A stretch of DNA of 64,000 nt from NCBI GenBank assembly GCA_905221605.1, contig CAJNDS010002367.1:402067-466066 (forward strand). The letters run 5' to 3'. A model generated the notes under the pieces. That model ran no database searches and was not told where the DNA came from. It saw only the letters and a program-made list of their open reading frames with translations. Below, one piece after another: positions 32,201 through 41,561 of this stretch. Source of the DNA: Symbiodinium natans. Taxonomy: Eukaryota; Sar; Dinophyceae; Suessiales; Symbiodiniaceae. A program made the translations under genes and the position numbers. How positions within the stretch are numbered: position 1 is the first letter of the stretch; every line of letters begins with the position of its first letter.

Positions 32201-34414
32201 CCTTACTTTAAAGTGTTGTTTCTTTTACTTTTGCATCCATTGCCATTGCTGCGAGTATGACTATGTCGTTTTCTATTCCCTAGCACCTTTCCTCATACTA
32301 TGCCTACTACTCTTACTTTTCCTAGAGCTATATTCACAAGCCCCTGGCCCTCAACCCTTCAAGCCTCGCAGTCGCGTGGAAGGTGTACAAAGTCTTTGCC
32401 CCTCAGCCGCTTCCTGAAGAAGAGCTGGACAAATGGAATCTCGGCTGATTCTGGGATTCCAGGAGTGAGGGTATCAGGGTCTGGGGTCTATGTATTAGTG
32501 CTTTGGATATGGGAATTTGGATTGAGGTCCTGGGTGAGGCCATACTCTTCAAGCAATTGGGGCATTATGGCAGCCTGGGGTCCACAACTAGGATCCGGAG
32601 TAGTCCCTTAATTATTTCCTTTTTTTGGGTTGAGGTTTTTTATAATCCCCTTAAAACCAAAAAAGGGTACCCTTTGCATTCCTAGGTTACTCCTGGGTCT
32701 AGACACTGTGTGGGACACATGAGGACTTTGAAGCATGGTACTCGTGGGTACCTGTCCGTGTCATGTCACATCCCCAGCTACAGATCTTCAACTTGTCAAG
32801 GAAACGAACAGTTGCATCACACGTCCGCGCCCACAAGAGGGTTTAGGGTTTAGGGTGTAGGGCCGGGTTCCAAAAGGCCACGTTTGTGTGCGCAAAACCC
32901 AGCAAAAAACATGGCACCCTAAACCCTAAACCCTAAACCTTAAACTCTAAACCCTAGGTTTAATCGCTGCCGCTCCTCCCCGCTACACGTGGTGGACTGG
33001 CACGGCGCTCAGCATCTCCTTCAGGACTTTTGGGCAGCTTGCAAACTGGAAGGTTTAGGGTTTAGGGTTTAGGGTTTAAAGGTTTAGGGTTTAGGGTTTA
33101 GGGTTTAGGGTTTAGGGTTTAGGGTTTAGGGTTTAGGGTTTAGGGTTTAGGGTTTAGGGTTTAGGGTTTGGTCATCGTATTTTGCGGGTTTCTTTGGAGT
33201 TGTCAAATTCGGTGTATGGCATGGCTCCCGAAACCCTAAACCCGACAGCCCCTCGAGCCTCGGCGTGCAAAGGCCCTAGCACCTTAGTTGAGGGTTTAGG
33301 GTTCAGGGTCCTTCTTCTTGAGGCTACTGATTGTTCATTGTTACATTGTCACACACTCACTCTATGATTTTGTACTAGAGTGCTGCATTACATTCCATGG
33401 CATTTGGGCATGTTGCAGAACACCCCACCTCAAACAAGGTATGCCTACCCGCAGTACGCGGTCCCACAAAGTTTCCGGCCGTTCGTGCTCGACCAGGATG
33501 GAGCATCGGCCCCAGTGGGATTTAGGGTTTTGGGTTTTGGGGGGGCGGGGGGGGGGGTTGGCTTAGGGCTCTTGAAGCCAGGTACTAGACCCTAAATCCT
33601 CCTTGACATGTTGTGCCGGAAGGAGATGTTCAGCATGTTTTTTCACCAGGGGCCTTCTGGTGACCCCGCCGGGGGGGGGTTGTCGGGGGGGTTGTCTGAG
33701 AGCTTCAGCTCCTACAGCTGGTACCTCAGCCTCAATCCCTTAAAGGGTAATCTAAGGGGATGCCTATTCTCAGTCCCTACTAAGGACCATCAGAACCAGT
33801 AAGTGAAAGCCACTCCCTGCATTGCAACGCACACAGAGGGCTGACGTGCCGGGGGGGAGGGGGGGCAAGGGAAAGTGCACATCTTCATCCCTTGATCTGT
33901 ACACCCCTCGAAGCCTGGCACCCCGGAGATACCAACCCTAAACCCTAAACCCTAGGCCTAAACCCTAAACCCAAAACTAAACCCTTTCCTGCACAAGCTT
34001 TGTATGACAAGCGAGGTCTTCTACATCAATGCCATCGAGCAGGCTCCACTTTGGATCCCCGAGCTGGGAAACCCCGAAGGATTGTCTGGTGTTCGGAGGA
34101 CCGCGGCGGGTGGACGGCGTGGTATGTTCACCGTTCTTTAGGGTTTAGGGTTTAGGGTTTAGGGTTTAGGGTTTAGGGTTTAGGGTTTAGGGTTTAGGGT
34201 TTAGGGTTTAGGGTTTAGGGGTTCACCCTTCATCCAAGAACAAGGGGCGTTCCAAAACGCCCCGACGAGGAGGCGCAATCTGTAGGTCATTGTGGGCTCA
34301 GATGGGCATTCCCATGATTGTGTGCTCAGATGGGCATTCCCATGATAGCCGGCTCTTGACTGGTTTGCTCATCTGGTGCAGGTGGCATCTGCCATGGAGA
34401 TGTCTCCATCCCAG
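18890..34414 (+). CDS. Prenylcysteine-oxidase-like FAD enzyme, split into many tiny exons
   Basis: Family enzymes oxidise the thioether of prenylcysteine with FAD, in lysosome-like compartments. Supported exons: 18890-18922 (VAILGAGMGGS, dinucleotide-binding glycines), 19874-about 19936 (VDIALFTNGSIGGRC), 20378-20413 (ALELDGQHYEAT), 20610 onward (AGASIISE), 23972-24046 (AFVGLVSIIGG then CFAVLGGNCQ, cf. AFVGAVSL and AVEGGN in the family), 24855-24953 (ILRASARLLRKAPGFVGSIE), 26538-about 26620, 26767-26823 (AFHIVVVAHPLEHSNLCFE), 27924-about 27972 (FLRGTLNLRYF), 33439-33496 (YAYPQYAVPQSFRPFVLDQ), 34016-34042 (VFYINAIEQ) and 34382-34414 (VASAMEMSPSQ). Further coding-like exons lie at about 28708-28770, 31701-31793 and 32970-33050. 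Order and motifs follow the family from end to end. Donors include GC at 18923, 20414, 24047, 26824 and 34043, GA at 33497 and GT at 24954. Neither first nor last exon is fixed. Confidence 0.8.
19322..19432 (-). repeat. CCCTAAA / CCCTATAACCCTAAA array
   Basis: C-rich telomere-type variants on the sense strand of the surrounding gene, with a regular CCTATAACCCTAAAC subrepeat. Confidence 0.85.
19510..19683. mobile_element. MITE-like element, family C, copy 1
   Basis: Terminal inverted repeats TTGGGATGTTC and GAACATCCCAA, with internal CAGTCCT-TAGGGA blocks partly duplicated, making this the longest copy (about 174 bp). It lies in an intron of the prenylcysteine-oxidase-like gene. Other copies: 24355-24438, 60270-60380, 61514-61613. 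Confidence 0.8.
20472..20609 (+). mobile_element. Introner-like element, family B, copy 2
   Basis: Starts GGTAGTAGAGTAGGTAGCTT, carries an internal AGTAGGTAG-TTTTTTACC direct repeat, and ends TTCCCCCAGGATACTGGACA, ACTAAGCACAG. The last AG is the acceptor of the exon at 20610. It makes up most of the intron 20414-20609. Shares both ends with the copy at 11448. Confidence 0.75.
21835..21905 (+). repeat. (TTTAGGG)n array after a coding-like exon
   Basis: About nine TTTAGGG units. They follow a coding-like segment at 21741-21830 (GQAILCTAARLKYG in one frame, RFGFLSLLRLKRLAKR in another) that is itself preceded by CCCTAAA variants at 21690-21740. A further coding-like exon, 22092-about 22178 (KIYKLRNFARLYRALRDGC), has an AG acceptor. 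None of these is assigned to the oxidase domain with confidence. Confidence 0.6.
22533..23400. other. Two coding-like exons and intron-like DNA
   Basis: Coding-like stretches at about 22534-22615 (AYAHPRELLSTLGRAFGEGR) and 22688-about 22770 (SLHLTQRHADKWLVREVR), each opened by CAG/G, lie inside the oxidase gene span without a recognised counterpart in that family. 22790-23400 shows nothing beyond scattered CCCTAAA variants at 23200-23330. Confidence 0.4.
24051..24260 (+). repeat. (TTTTGGGG)n array with a TTTTTACGG block
   Basis: About twenty TTTTGGGG units starting four bases after the GC donor at 24047, then four TTTTTACGG units (about 24205-24238), then TTTTGGGG again. The repeat differs from the TTTAGGG seen elsewhere and equals the spirotrich-ciliate telomere unit. 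The GFGVLGFW reading frames across it are artefacts. Confidence 0.95.
24355..24438. mobile_element. MITE-like element, family C, copy 2
   Basis: TTGGGATGTTCCCCCCTTGA at the left and GGGGGAAGATCCCAA at the right; 84 bp, the shortest copy. Shares the CCCCCTATTATAAT and AGGACTGTTAGTAT blocks with copies 3 and 4. Confidence 0.75.
25305..25406 (+). CDS. Coding-like frame with stop, unknown
   Basis: Frame reads VVDGFSRLAEKLPKPSSRPA and ends in TAG at 25404-25406, preceded by TTTAGGG variants. It lies inside the span of the oxidase-like gene, so it is either a chance frame in an intron or the end of a separate transcript. Confidence 0.2.
   Translation, partial: CVRDLRFLGFVVDGFSRLAEKLPKPSSRPAASL
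26158..26200 (+). repeat. Poly-G tract, 43 bases
   Basis: Uninterrupted run of G. Similar runs in the window: 25669-25688, 27857-27895 (as C), 44023-44046 (as C) and the last 23 bases (63978-64000). Peptide frames across it read polyproline or polyglycine and are not genes. Confidence 0.95.
26636..26682 (+). repeat. (TTTAGGG)n array
   Basis: Six to seven units directly after the exon 26538-about 26620 of the oxidase-like gene. CCCTAAA units lie just before that exon at 26480-26535. Confidence 0.9.
26940..27195 (-). CDS. Open minus-strand frame inside the oxidase-like gene
   Basis: Coding-like minus-strand frame containing KQALAALAAEVVYRDWAYHD and DMPAAHRAAASHWKSVFRAL. It lies in an intron of the plus-strand gene. 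Composition and codon use look coding, but no splice sites or family were found. It may be a gene fragment. Confidence 0.25.
28980..29180. repeat. Dispersed element, family G
   Basis: Contains ATGGTCCCTGAATATATGG, CTTCTTCACAGGGTTCTTAT and a following GGGTATACTAAGGGAC block. Similar DNA occurs at about 57302-57428 (ATGGTCCCTTACCTCCTTTA, CAGGGTTCTGATG) and about 29876-29980 (TGGTCCCTTACCTCCTGTAA). Borders are not clear. Confidence 0.45.
29534..29725 (+). CDS. Small open frame, unknown
   Basis: 64 codons with ATG and TGA; contains MPLFAMALESLRRSGFRVVA. Its last codons run into CCCTAAA-like DNA. Lies within the span of the oxidase-like gene; could be chance. Confidence 0.2.
   Translation: MNSETLLEDPPNSPRAPNQTTLKRQADPQASMPLFAMALESLRRSGFRVVALRGDKRSATLNA
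31606..31680 (-). repeat. (CCCTAAA)n array before a coding-like exon
   Basis: About ten units. The exon after it, about 31701-31793, reads GILAVTKLFRWKDRGELGRL and is followed at 31812 by TTTAGGG variants. Confidence 0.9.
33054..33169 (+). repeat. (TTTAGGG)n array
   Basis: About sixteen units with one slip (TTTAAAGG) near 33078. Follows the coding-like exon about 32970-33050 (RYTWWTGTALSISFRTFGQL), which is preceded by CCCTAAA units at 32915-32957. Confidence 0.95.
34138..34220 (+). repeat. (TTTAGGG)n array in the intron between two micro-exons
   Basis: About eleven units in the 339-base intron between exons 34016-34042 and 34382-34414 of the oxidase-like gene. Confidence 0.95.
34290..34348. 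repeat. Direct repeat, about 29 bp, two copies
   Basis: TGTGGGCTCAGATGGGCATT, CCCATGAT followed by TGTGTGCTCAGATGGGCATT, CCCATGAT. Recent tandem duplication in an intron. Confidence 0.9.
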
Positions 34415-35164
34415 GTCAACATCGCATGTTGCATGGTCTCTTCTGTTCTTGTATTATTACTTGATTGCATTATTGCATTAAATTAGTGCAATACTCATCG
34501 TGAGACAAGATGCTGTACCTTGCTGGTGCTTCCCAGCCCGAGAACGGCACTCATGGTTTACAGACCGCACCGTATGAAACTGGGCATTGTGCAGCACGGC
34601 GCGAGAAGCATGTCGAAGAAGGTGGCCTAGAGAATGATTGCCCGCTCCGTTTCTGAGGTCCCTCATTGGCGCACGGAACGTGACAAACCTTGTTGCAGAT
34701 TGGGTGGACTGCTCAGCTTGATTGTGATCCATCGTCAGAGCTTTTTGCATCTCCCCAGACATATCCTACCCTAAACCCTAGAACCCTAAACCCTAAGCCC
34801 TGCCTTCTATAATCACCGTCCCTCCTAAACTCTGGAGAAAGTTCTGACCAGTGCTCGTGGGTTTAGGCCGAATGCAGAAACGGGGGTCCCAAAAAAAGGC
34901 TATGGTTTGGACAACTGACTGACCATCTAGGGCGTGAGCCCGAAGAATGCTTTCGTAATCGTATAATATAATCGCAGAATATGCGAAACGGGAAAACAAA
35001 GTACTGGTATGAGAGTATACTAGTATCCAACTAGAAGAGTATCAGAGTAGATTAATTCAGTGATGGGAGCATTGGTGGCAGGGACCACGGCTGCCCCCTT
35101 CCCACTGTGGCCCTAAGCCAGCATGTGGAGACTGCATGAGGGATTATGCATTTCTATGCTATGA

Positions 35165-35755
35165 CATCATTGCTTTGTTCTGTTATTCTGTTGTTCTATT
35201 ATTCGACTCTCCAAGTTCTGTATTATTCCATTCTTCTATGGTTTCCACTATTCTAGTGTTTTATGCTTCTAGGACTCTAGTGTTTGATTCAACTGTTATT
35301 CCCGTATGATTTTCCTATTTTTCCAGTATCCTATTGTTTCATGATTCCATTATTCTAGTCTGCCAGTATTCTATTCTTCTATTAAATATGATTCTATTAC
35401 CCCTTTATGTTCTTATTCTATCATTCTATTATTCTAGTATTCTAGTATTCTATTACTCCAATCTGGGATTATTCGATTATTCTAGTCTTCCATTATTCCA
35501 TTATTCCATTATTCCATTATTCTATTATTCTATTACTCCATTATTCCATTTTTCTATTATGATTGGTTCTATTACTCTATTATTATATTCTTCTAGGGTT
35601 TCATTATTCCATCATTCTAGCATGCTATCATTCGATAATTCTAGTATGCTGTTTTTTCTAATGTTCCAGTTTTTTATTCCTAGTTTTTTATTATTCCATT
35701 GTTCTTGTATACTTTTATTCTATTTTCTAGCATATGATTTTCTTATCCTACTATT
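35165..35755. repeat. ATTCTA / ATTCCA low-complexity tract
   Basis: Almost 600 bases of short words (TATTCTATTATTCCATTATT) with strong strand asymmetry: pyrimidines and A on the plus strand, few G. Confidence 0.9.
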
Positions 35756-37498
35756 GCATCATGATCAACCCTGCCCCACGACCCCCGCACCCCCCCACCC
35801 CTCCCAAGGTATCTCAGCGACGGGGACCTCGAGGCTTCTGAGCTTGGCGTGTCCCTGGGCATTGACGTGGGAGCTTGACACCACCATCTCCGCAAGTTGA
35901 CAAGAAGAACCAATATCATAGGGTTCAGGGATTTATGATTTAAGGGGGCATTTTCTGTGTAGGGATCAAATTCTAGCTTCAAATCAAACACCTGTAGCGG
36001 CCACTTGTACGTGGTGCAAAGGCGATGGGACTGGCTGACGGATTCTGATACAGGTAGCCTGCAAGACCCGCTGGCCGCTCCCTTCACAAAGTCCCTATAT
36101 ATGGTGTTAGAGTCACCTGCATTGGCTCTACATACACCGTCGTATATTCCCCTTTAGCTGACCCTAAACAATCCCTGGATCACCCGTGTATCAACCCTTC
36201 GTGGTCCCCAGCCATCATCTTCTGAAGCTTCCTTGCGTGCTCAGGGCACGGTGCCTACTCAAAGCACTGCTTTGGGGTTTCACCGCTGTGCGGGTCAGCG
36301 ACGGGGTGCATAAGCTTAGAGGTCTGTTTGGAGGTTAATAGGGTTTAAAGTTTGAAGGGCATGGAGATCAGCAGATGTGAGCAGCATGGAGCTTGCTACA
36401 AGCTGATGCCCATCAGTTGTGGTATGTTCCTGCTCTTCCAGGGCTTGTTCATGAACAGATGTGCACATCGGGCTTACAGGGTATGCTTTGAACCCTAAAC
36501 CCGAAGCCCTACAAAGCCTAGCTTGTTTAGGTCTTTGGAGGAGAGATGTAGTCACGAATCAAACGTTTATGCGCACGCGATGCTGGATGAAATCATCCAG
36601 AAGGATGCAGATTAGAGACGAATGGCTCAGCCTGTGCTGTCTGCCATTGAATCTTTTCTTGCACCATTGTTTGGTATTGTGGATGCACGTCGCGACAGCG
36701 CAAGAGAAAGCCCTGTCACAAAGTCACTGGCAGTTCGGTTGTTGCCTGCTGTGTTTGCCTACTTGCCAGCTTGGCGGCGTTTGGGCTCAAGCCCTCTCCA
36801 CAGACACAAGCACTGGCCATGAAGAGAGGAGCTCCATACTTGCAACTCTGTGGAATAAGATGGTTTCGACCGTGTCCTTTGACATGTTCTACATATCCAC
36901 AGGTTGTCAGAACAAAATCATGCCTGGCGCCTCTAGGTAACAGGTCATTGGCACGTTTGGCGGCAAGATCACGATGCCTCTTTTTGAACAAAGGGGGGAG
37001 GAGCCGTGGTTGAGAGGTGTTGCCATGGGACTGCCGAAGCAGCATTGGCTGAATCAGTGGAAGCGCCGGATTCCTAACACATCAGAGTTTGCGTATAGAT
37101 CTTTGCTTCGTGCCATTCTCGACTACCGGTAGCTCTGAAGAATTGGCCACGACCATGCAACTGGAACGGAAGCTGCAATGTCTTAGCCGTTCCATGGTGA
37201 AGTCCCATCTGTGGCCAGGGAATTCCCTCAGTTCAAAAGAAGGATATTTGCATGAAGATCCGTAGGGTCGTGTTTATCCGAGACTCTTGCATACTCTTGC
37301 ATTTACGAAAATTCGGGGCCCCTAATGAATGAATTGTGGCCCCCAAATATTGTAATCCTTATTAAAGGCTGACGCCGCTGCCGCCGACCCCCAAGATAAG
37401 GACGTCCGGGCACCGCCGGGCATCTTCCGGATGATCACCCAAAAAACACACAAGCCTGCTCTTGAGTGGCTCCCATGCATGGAAAGTAGCCAACATCT

Positions 37499-37640
37499 GT
37501 CGCCTTCCAAAACAACAAATTCGGCTGTTTTTGGTCCTTCTCCTGGCGGCTATTAAGGGTAGGGAACACAAAACGCGTGGTCCCACCCGCTTGGCCGCCT
37601 TCCAAAACAACAAATTCGGTTGTTAATTCGGTTGTTTTTG
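37499..37640. repeat. Direct repeat containing CCTTCCAAAACAACAAATTC
   Basis: The block CGCCTTCCAAAACAACAAAT, TCGG-TGTTTTTGG appears near 37500-37533 and again near 37599-37640, the second copy with an internal duplication of AATTCGGTTGTT. Confidence 0.8.
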
Positions 37641-38110
37641 GTTGGGCGGCTAGGCAGGGGAGTAGGGGGGCGGGGTAGGGGGGAGGGGTAGGGGGGGGGG
37701 AGTAGGGGGGGGGGGTAGGGGGGGGGGAAGGGAGGGGGGGGGGAGGGGGGGGGAAGGGGGAGGGGCACAAAACGTGGGGGGGGGGGTCCTTCTCCTGTCA
37801 GGGCGGCGAGGCAGGCGGGGGAAAGGGGGGGTAGGGGGGTCGGGGGGGGAAAGGTGCCAACAAAAACGCGCAGTTCCAGAAAAAAGGGTACCAACAAAAA
37901 ACGCGAGTGCAGGGAAGGGGCAGGCCGCGCAGTGCCGTGGGGAGAGGTAACTGCGGGTCCAGGGAGAAAAGTACGAGTCCAGCTTCTTGACGCCGACTAA
38001 GGGGGTCGGCGGATTATGGGACCCCGCAACAAGGGCACTCCCGATTCTCGGAAATCCCCACACGGAAGACTGGATGCCATGGACCTCAGCATGCTGCTCT
38101 TCAGCCCAGG

Positions 38111-38217
38111 TTGTGCGAGTTGTGGACGCCGGCTATCCACAGCTCCGCAGCGCACGTCTGAAGGGGCAGCTTGCTTGCGTCCGTATGCAGGGCTGTCAGG
38201 GCTTTGTGACGGCCTGA
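38111..38217 (+). CDS. Probable terminal exon, unknown gene
   Basis: Opens after GCCCAG and reads VRVVDAGYPQLRSARLKGQL then ACVRMQGCQGFVTA and a TGA at 38215-38217. Coding-like composition and a good AG/G acceptor. The upstream exons were not found. It lies about 260 bases before the next gene start. Confidence 0.35.
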
Positions 38218-38473
38218 TCCTAACAAGCTAGCTTAATGGTCAGCAGAAAGACGATGGGCTTGAGATCGCATGAGCCCTGCCGTCACCCCCCATGAGGGCT
38301 AGCAGACATGATGTCGAGTGCACATGTGACGAGAAACGCAAAGCGTCCCTGTGGAGACTTGTGCTTGATCTGAATTGGAAATCAGTGGGCAGATGTGGCA
38401 CAGAAAGTCTCTCGGCAAGCGGGGTTCAAGCGCTAGCTGGTCAAGTCCCCGGTGTTGACCGGCTTGTCTCGCA

Positions 38474-40180
38474 ATGCAGCAGCTGATTCACCTCCTACTG
38501 CTGGCTTGTGCAGTTTTGGGGGAGGATGCGGTGCCCTTGTCACCTCCGCCAGAAAACTTGACGCGATCAGTTGTGTCATCAGGTCCTGGCCACGAGGTTT
38601 CGGAGCGAGTCCTGTCAGGCCGCAAGTGGGCCAGCTTGTCCACTTTCTCTTCGAGGCTCTCGGCTTCGGGCACCACGACAAAGACAGGACTGGCAGGCTT
38701 CAGCTTGGTGGCAGCCGGTGCTGTGTCGGGGGCGATGTTGAACGACATGGACGAGGCCGATGCGGGTGTGGATCTGTCTGACGACAACTGGAAGGAAGCA
38801 GCTTGGGAGATGACAAAGGCTGCCATCCAACTGGGAGCAGACATCGCCAGCGAAATGAAAGGAGTTTCGCCGCTCCTGAGCTCAGGCGTTGGTGCCGTCA
38901 TTGCTGTCGCAGACATCTTCATCCCGACCGACGAGCCACTCACCACGGAAGAGGGCCAGAAGATGATCAATGAGGCTTTGGAGAAGGCCAAAGAGCAGTG
39001 GATGCAGGAGATGAGAGATGAGACGGTAGGCCTCATTCAGGACGTCATCTTGCAGTGCACAGCGATTGCGGTGCTTGCTGCAGCGTTTAGGGTTTCCAGC
39101 TCCGGCTTTGAATGTACCATTGCTTACCGACTTTATCCCTGCTGTGCCCAATCCGAAAGAGTTCCGAGGTTCCTATCTTTACCTGACATGTGCAACTTCG
39201 GGGAATCCCTGGAGTGCAGTGCCCAACCCCAGATGTTATGTCATGCCTGCAGGCTGGCACAACGTTTCAGAAATTTCCTTGCTGATGCATGCTCCATACC
39301 GGTTCTGGAAGTAGTGGATGCTGCCCTGCAACCACAAGAAAGGTAAGGGCGGGGATGCTCGAAGTACATCAATTTTGCAAAGCCTTCCTTGGAATGCGCG
39401 TGCACATGGCAATTCTTAGTTCCTGGCTCGGCTTTGCACGGTAAAGTTAACTGAACCCCCGCCACTCGTATGTGACAAGTGATATAAACCCTAAACCCTA
39501 AACCCTATAAGTTTCGGAGTAGAGCAGAGCAGGACGCCCTCGCGGCGGCCAGTCTGCAAGAGACAAAACTCGAGATCCAGAGCTTCACCAAAGACTTGGT
39601 CTCCGTGGATACTATGGACTCAATGGAGCCAGATTCTGCCTTGGCGTACGCCACTTACTTAGCCAATGGTTGAACTTTAAACTTGTTGGGTTTCCTTTAT
39701 TTAATAAGAAAAACATAAGGCTTAACCTTTTTGCCCTTGGGTTATTGGAGAAGTAAGGCCATGGCTTTGGAGAAGGGCGTCTCTCATCTGTCGCGCAAAC
39801 TCTTCTTGCCTTGCTTGGAGTCTGGCTGGGGCAGCGAAGAATCTTGAAATTCGCAGTTTGGTACCTTTGTCGCCCGGTGGGTCGTTTTAACAGGATTCCT
39901 TGGCACCTCAAGCCCCAAAATCCGACTGAGAATGAGGAGTGTTCGGAACGGTTGGGCTCCGGCGCGGTCTACATGCTCGACGCCTTAGCCAATGTGCACT
40001 TCGCCATCTTTGCCGAGATCTTCCGGACTCCTCCTTTGTGGAAGTTGCAATACAAGGGCCCACTTGCTTTCTTGGCAGAGAGCGCAGCAGTGTTCATATG
40101 TTTAAACAGACGCGGCTGCAGCAAGGACCATGAAGAAGAAGCTTCGGATGCTCAAGGAGCCTCATGCGACCATTTGTCTT
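38474..40180 (+). CDS. Secreted protein of unknown function, N-terminal exons
   Basis: ATG at 38474 starts an N-terminal signal peptide (MQQLIHLLLLACAVLG). The first exon runs to about 39085. Amphipathic and hydrophobic helices follow, including SSGVGAVIAVADIFIP at about 38880-38930 and a helix near EALEKAKEQWMQEM. Its end is marked by GCTGCAGC/GTTTAGGG; the frame beyond is intron. Next exon about 39529-39668 (LEIQSFTKDLVSVDTMDSME), preceded by CCCTAAA units. Then the 89-base intron 39669-39757, an introner-like element, and an exon from 39758 (ALEKGVSHLSRKLFLPCLES). A further exon about 39930-40030 reads SGAVYMLDALANVHFAIFAE. The helical, alanine-rich, secreted N-terminus has no match I can name. 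Later exons of the same protein are probably at 40450-44900. Confidence 0.55.
39669..39757 (+). mobile_element. Introner-like element, family A, copy 1 (a complete intron)
   Basis: GT donor at 39669-39670, AAG/G acceptor at 39757. Sequence begins GTTGAACTTTAAACTTGTTG, then GGTTTCCTT, and ends CTTGGGTTATTGGAGAA plus GTAAG. Shares TTGAACTTT, TTGGGTTTCCTT and CCCTTGG-TTATTGGAGAA with copy 2 at 42594-42690. Confidence 0.8.
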
Positions 40181-40449
40181 GATCTAGATGTTAAATAATA
40201 GTGGTTTCCATTTCCTTGTCCAATACGACCGAAACAGGAGCAAGGACTGTGGACACCATTAGATCACCTAGTATGTTTACCCACTATCCTGGCCTACCAT
40301 CTTCTTGCCTCCAGGACCACCTGCTAAATTTTGCCCCAGCGACTGCCAGCCAGCTGCATGTCGCAAGGAGCCCGAGCTAACAGAACACTTGAGTTTAGGG
40401 TTTAGGGGGTAGGGTTTAGGGTTTAGGGTTATAGGGTTATAGGGTTGAA

Positions 40450-40725
40450 GGGTTTAGGAGTCTTTTTAAATAGGGGTTCGCTTGAGGGAATTCGGCGTGC
40501 TCTGTATCGAGCAAGGCAGGTCCTGGTCAGCAACTTCAAGCGCGTGGGCTGCAACAACTCGGATCCCTCTGAGCAGACCCTGGAGCGCTTCAAGGCACGC
40601 AACAGCCTTTTTTGGTGCTTGCCTCTCGCAGTCCAGAAGATAGCGTCTTTTGCCCGTGCTGAAACCAGAGCTTGTCGATGTAGCCCGACTAGGTCCAGAA
40701 TACACCCTACGTCATCATGAAGCAC
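40450..40725 (+). CDS. Coding exon(s), probably of the secreted protein
   Basis: Preceded by TTTAGGG variants and AAATAG/G. Reads EGIRRALYRARQVLVSNFKR then VGCNNSDPSEQTLERFKA. Helical and charged, with one potential N-glycosylation site (NNSD). Frame continues to 40720 but the exon probably ends near 40620. Confidence 0.45.
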
Positions 40726-41037
40726 ATCAACTGGCAACATGTGGAAAGCCTGCCGTTCTACGACCTCGCTTCCGCGAACGCAGCGTGGTGGGATCCAAGC
40801 TACAACGACTGGACGAAAGCCCTAAGGCTCGTGGACAGCTGGGGCAACAAGATTGAACACTACGGCAATCAAGGTGGGTTCCTTATAATCTACTGCAAGC
40901 CAATTACTGTTGTTCAAAAGGGCAAGCGCACTTTTGCAGGTGACGTTGTGACCGAAATGGATGCTCACTTCAATCAGAAGTACAAGGCTTGCTTGTCCAA
41001 GTGTTGTGCTAGTCGATCCTCATTCCGATGCAAGCAC
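40703..41037 (+). CDS. Exons with an MKH-NW domain, copy 1
   Basis: Exon opening after GACTAG at about 40692 reads PYVIMKHINWQHVESLPFYD then LASANAAWWDPSYNDWTKAL and ends at CAATCAAG/GTGGG (GT donor near 40874). A second exon opens after TTTTGCAG at about 40941 and reads VVTEMDAHFNQKYKACLS. The first 25 residues are clearly related to the small frame at 41361-41561. Possibly part of the secreted protein, possibly a separate gene. Confidence 0.45.
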
Positions 41038-41360
41038 TAGTGCACGAGTTTTTGTGTATGCGAACTGGGACGGCCCCCCAAAAAGATGAGCTGGAAGAAG
41101 GATGAAGAAAGAAACCAGTCGCAAGTTATTGAGGCTTTTCCCCAGGGGGCGTCCCATATGATTCGGACAAGACCCGCGCGGCACGAGCTGTTTCACGACA
41201 TCACATGTCAATGACATTCTGCATTAGAGTCCAAGAATATGTGCTCGGGAATTTGAATGACAACTACGACTCCAATCTACACTTGCCAACTTAAGGGCTA
41301 CGTAGGCATGACCCTGAATCCTTGGCCAAGGCTCCTCAGTAGCTGGAAAAGGGTCGCATC

Positions 41361-41561
41361 ATGTCGGGTGAATACACTCGGGCCGTCTCCTGCTTAGTTC
41401 TGATGTGTGACCAGGCCGGAGGAGTAGATGGTCCCTTCGCGCCCTTTGTCGTCATGAAGCACGAGAATTGGGGGGTTGTGACGGACGAGATCTTTTTTGA
41501 TCTTGCGGACGCAACGGCTCGCTTTGAGGCGTCGCTTGCCATGTTGGAGAGTCAATTTTGA
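41361..41561 (+). CDS. Small protein with an MKH-NW domain, copy 2
   Basis: Complete 66-codon frame, ATG at 41361 and TGA at 41559-41561. Contains GPFAPFVVMKHENWGVVTDE then IFFDLADATARFEASLAML. Aligned with copy 1 it shares P-(Y/F)-V-(I/V)-M-K-H-x-N-W, then V, then (F)-(Y/F)-D-L-A-x-A-x-A. No known family is recognised. May be an independent small gene lying between exons of its neighbour, or an alternative exon with its own stop. Confidence 0.5.
   Translation: MSGEYTRAVSCLVLMCDQAGGVDGPFAPFVVMKHENWGVVTDEIFFDLADATARFEASLAMLESQF

Larger units (their letters stand above)
34500..38100. other. Gene-poor region
   Basis: No supported gene. 35165-35755 is a pyrimidine-rich low-complexity tract built from CTATTATTCTA/CCATTATT words; the 188-codon frame over it is an artefact. 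36300-37300 holds only weak frames. 37500-37640 has a direct repeat (see separate entry) and 37640-37860 is very G-rich. Confidence 0.6.

Noticed and set aside
35334-35900. 188-codon plus-strand frame rich in Y, L, S
   Set aside because: Lies over the ATTCTA low-complexity tract.
37435-38063. Proline-rich minus-strand frames
   Set aside because: Reading of the G-rich block 37640-37860.
38488-39036. 182-codon minus-strand frame
   Set aside because: Antisense of the signal-peptide exon at 38474; no splice or family support of its own.
39086-39346. Continuation of the first exon frame of the secreted protein to a stop at 39346
   Set aside because: It begins with GTTTAGGG at a donor and contains a repeat shared with 49.6 kb; treated as intron.
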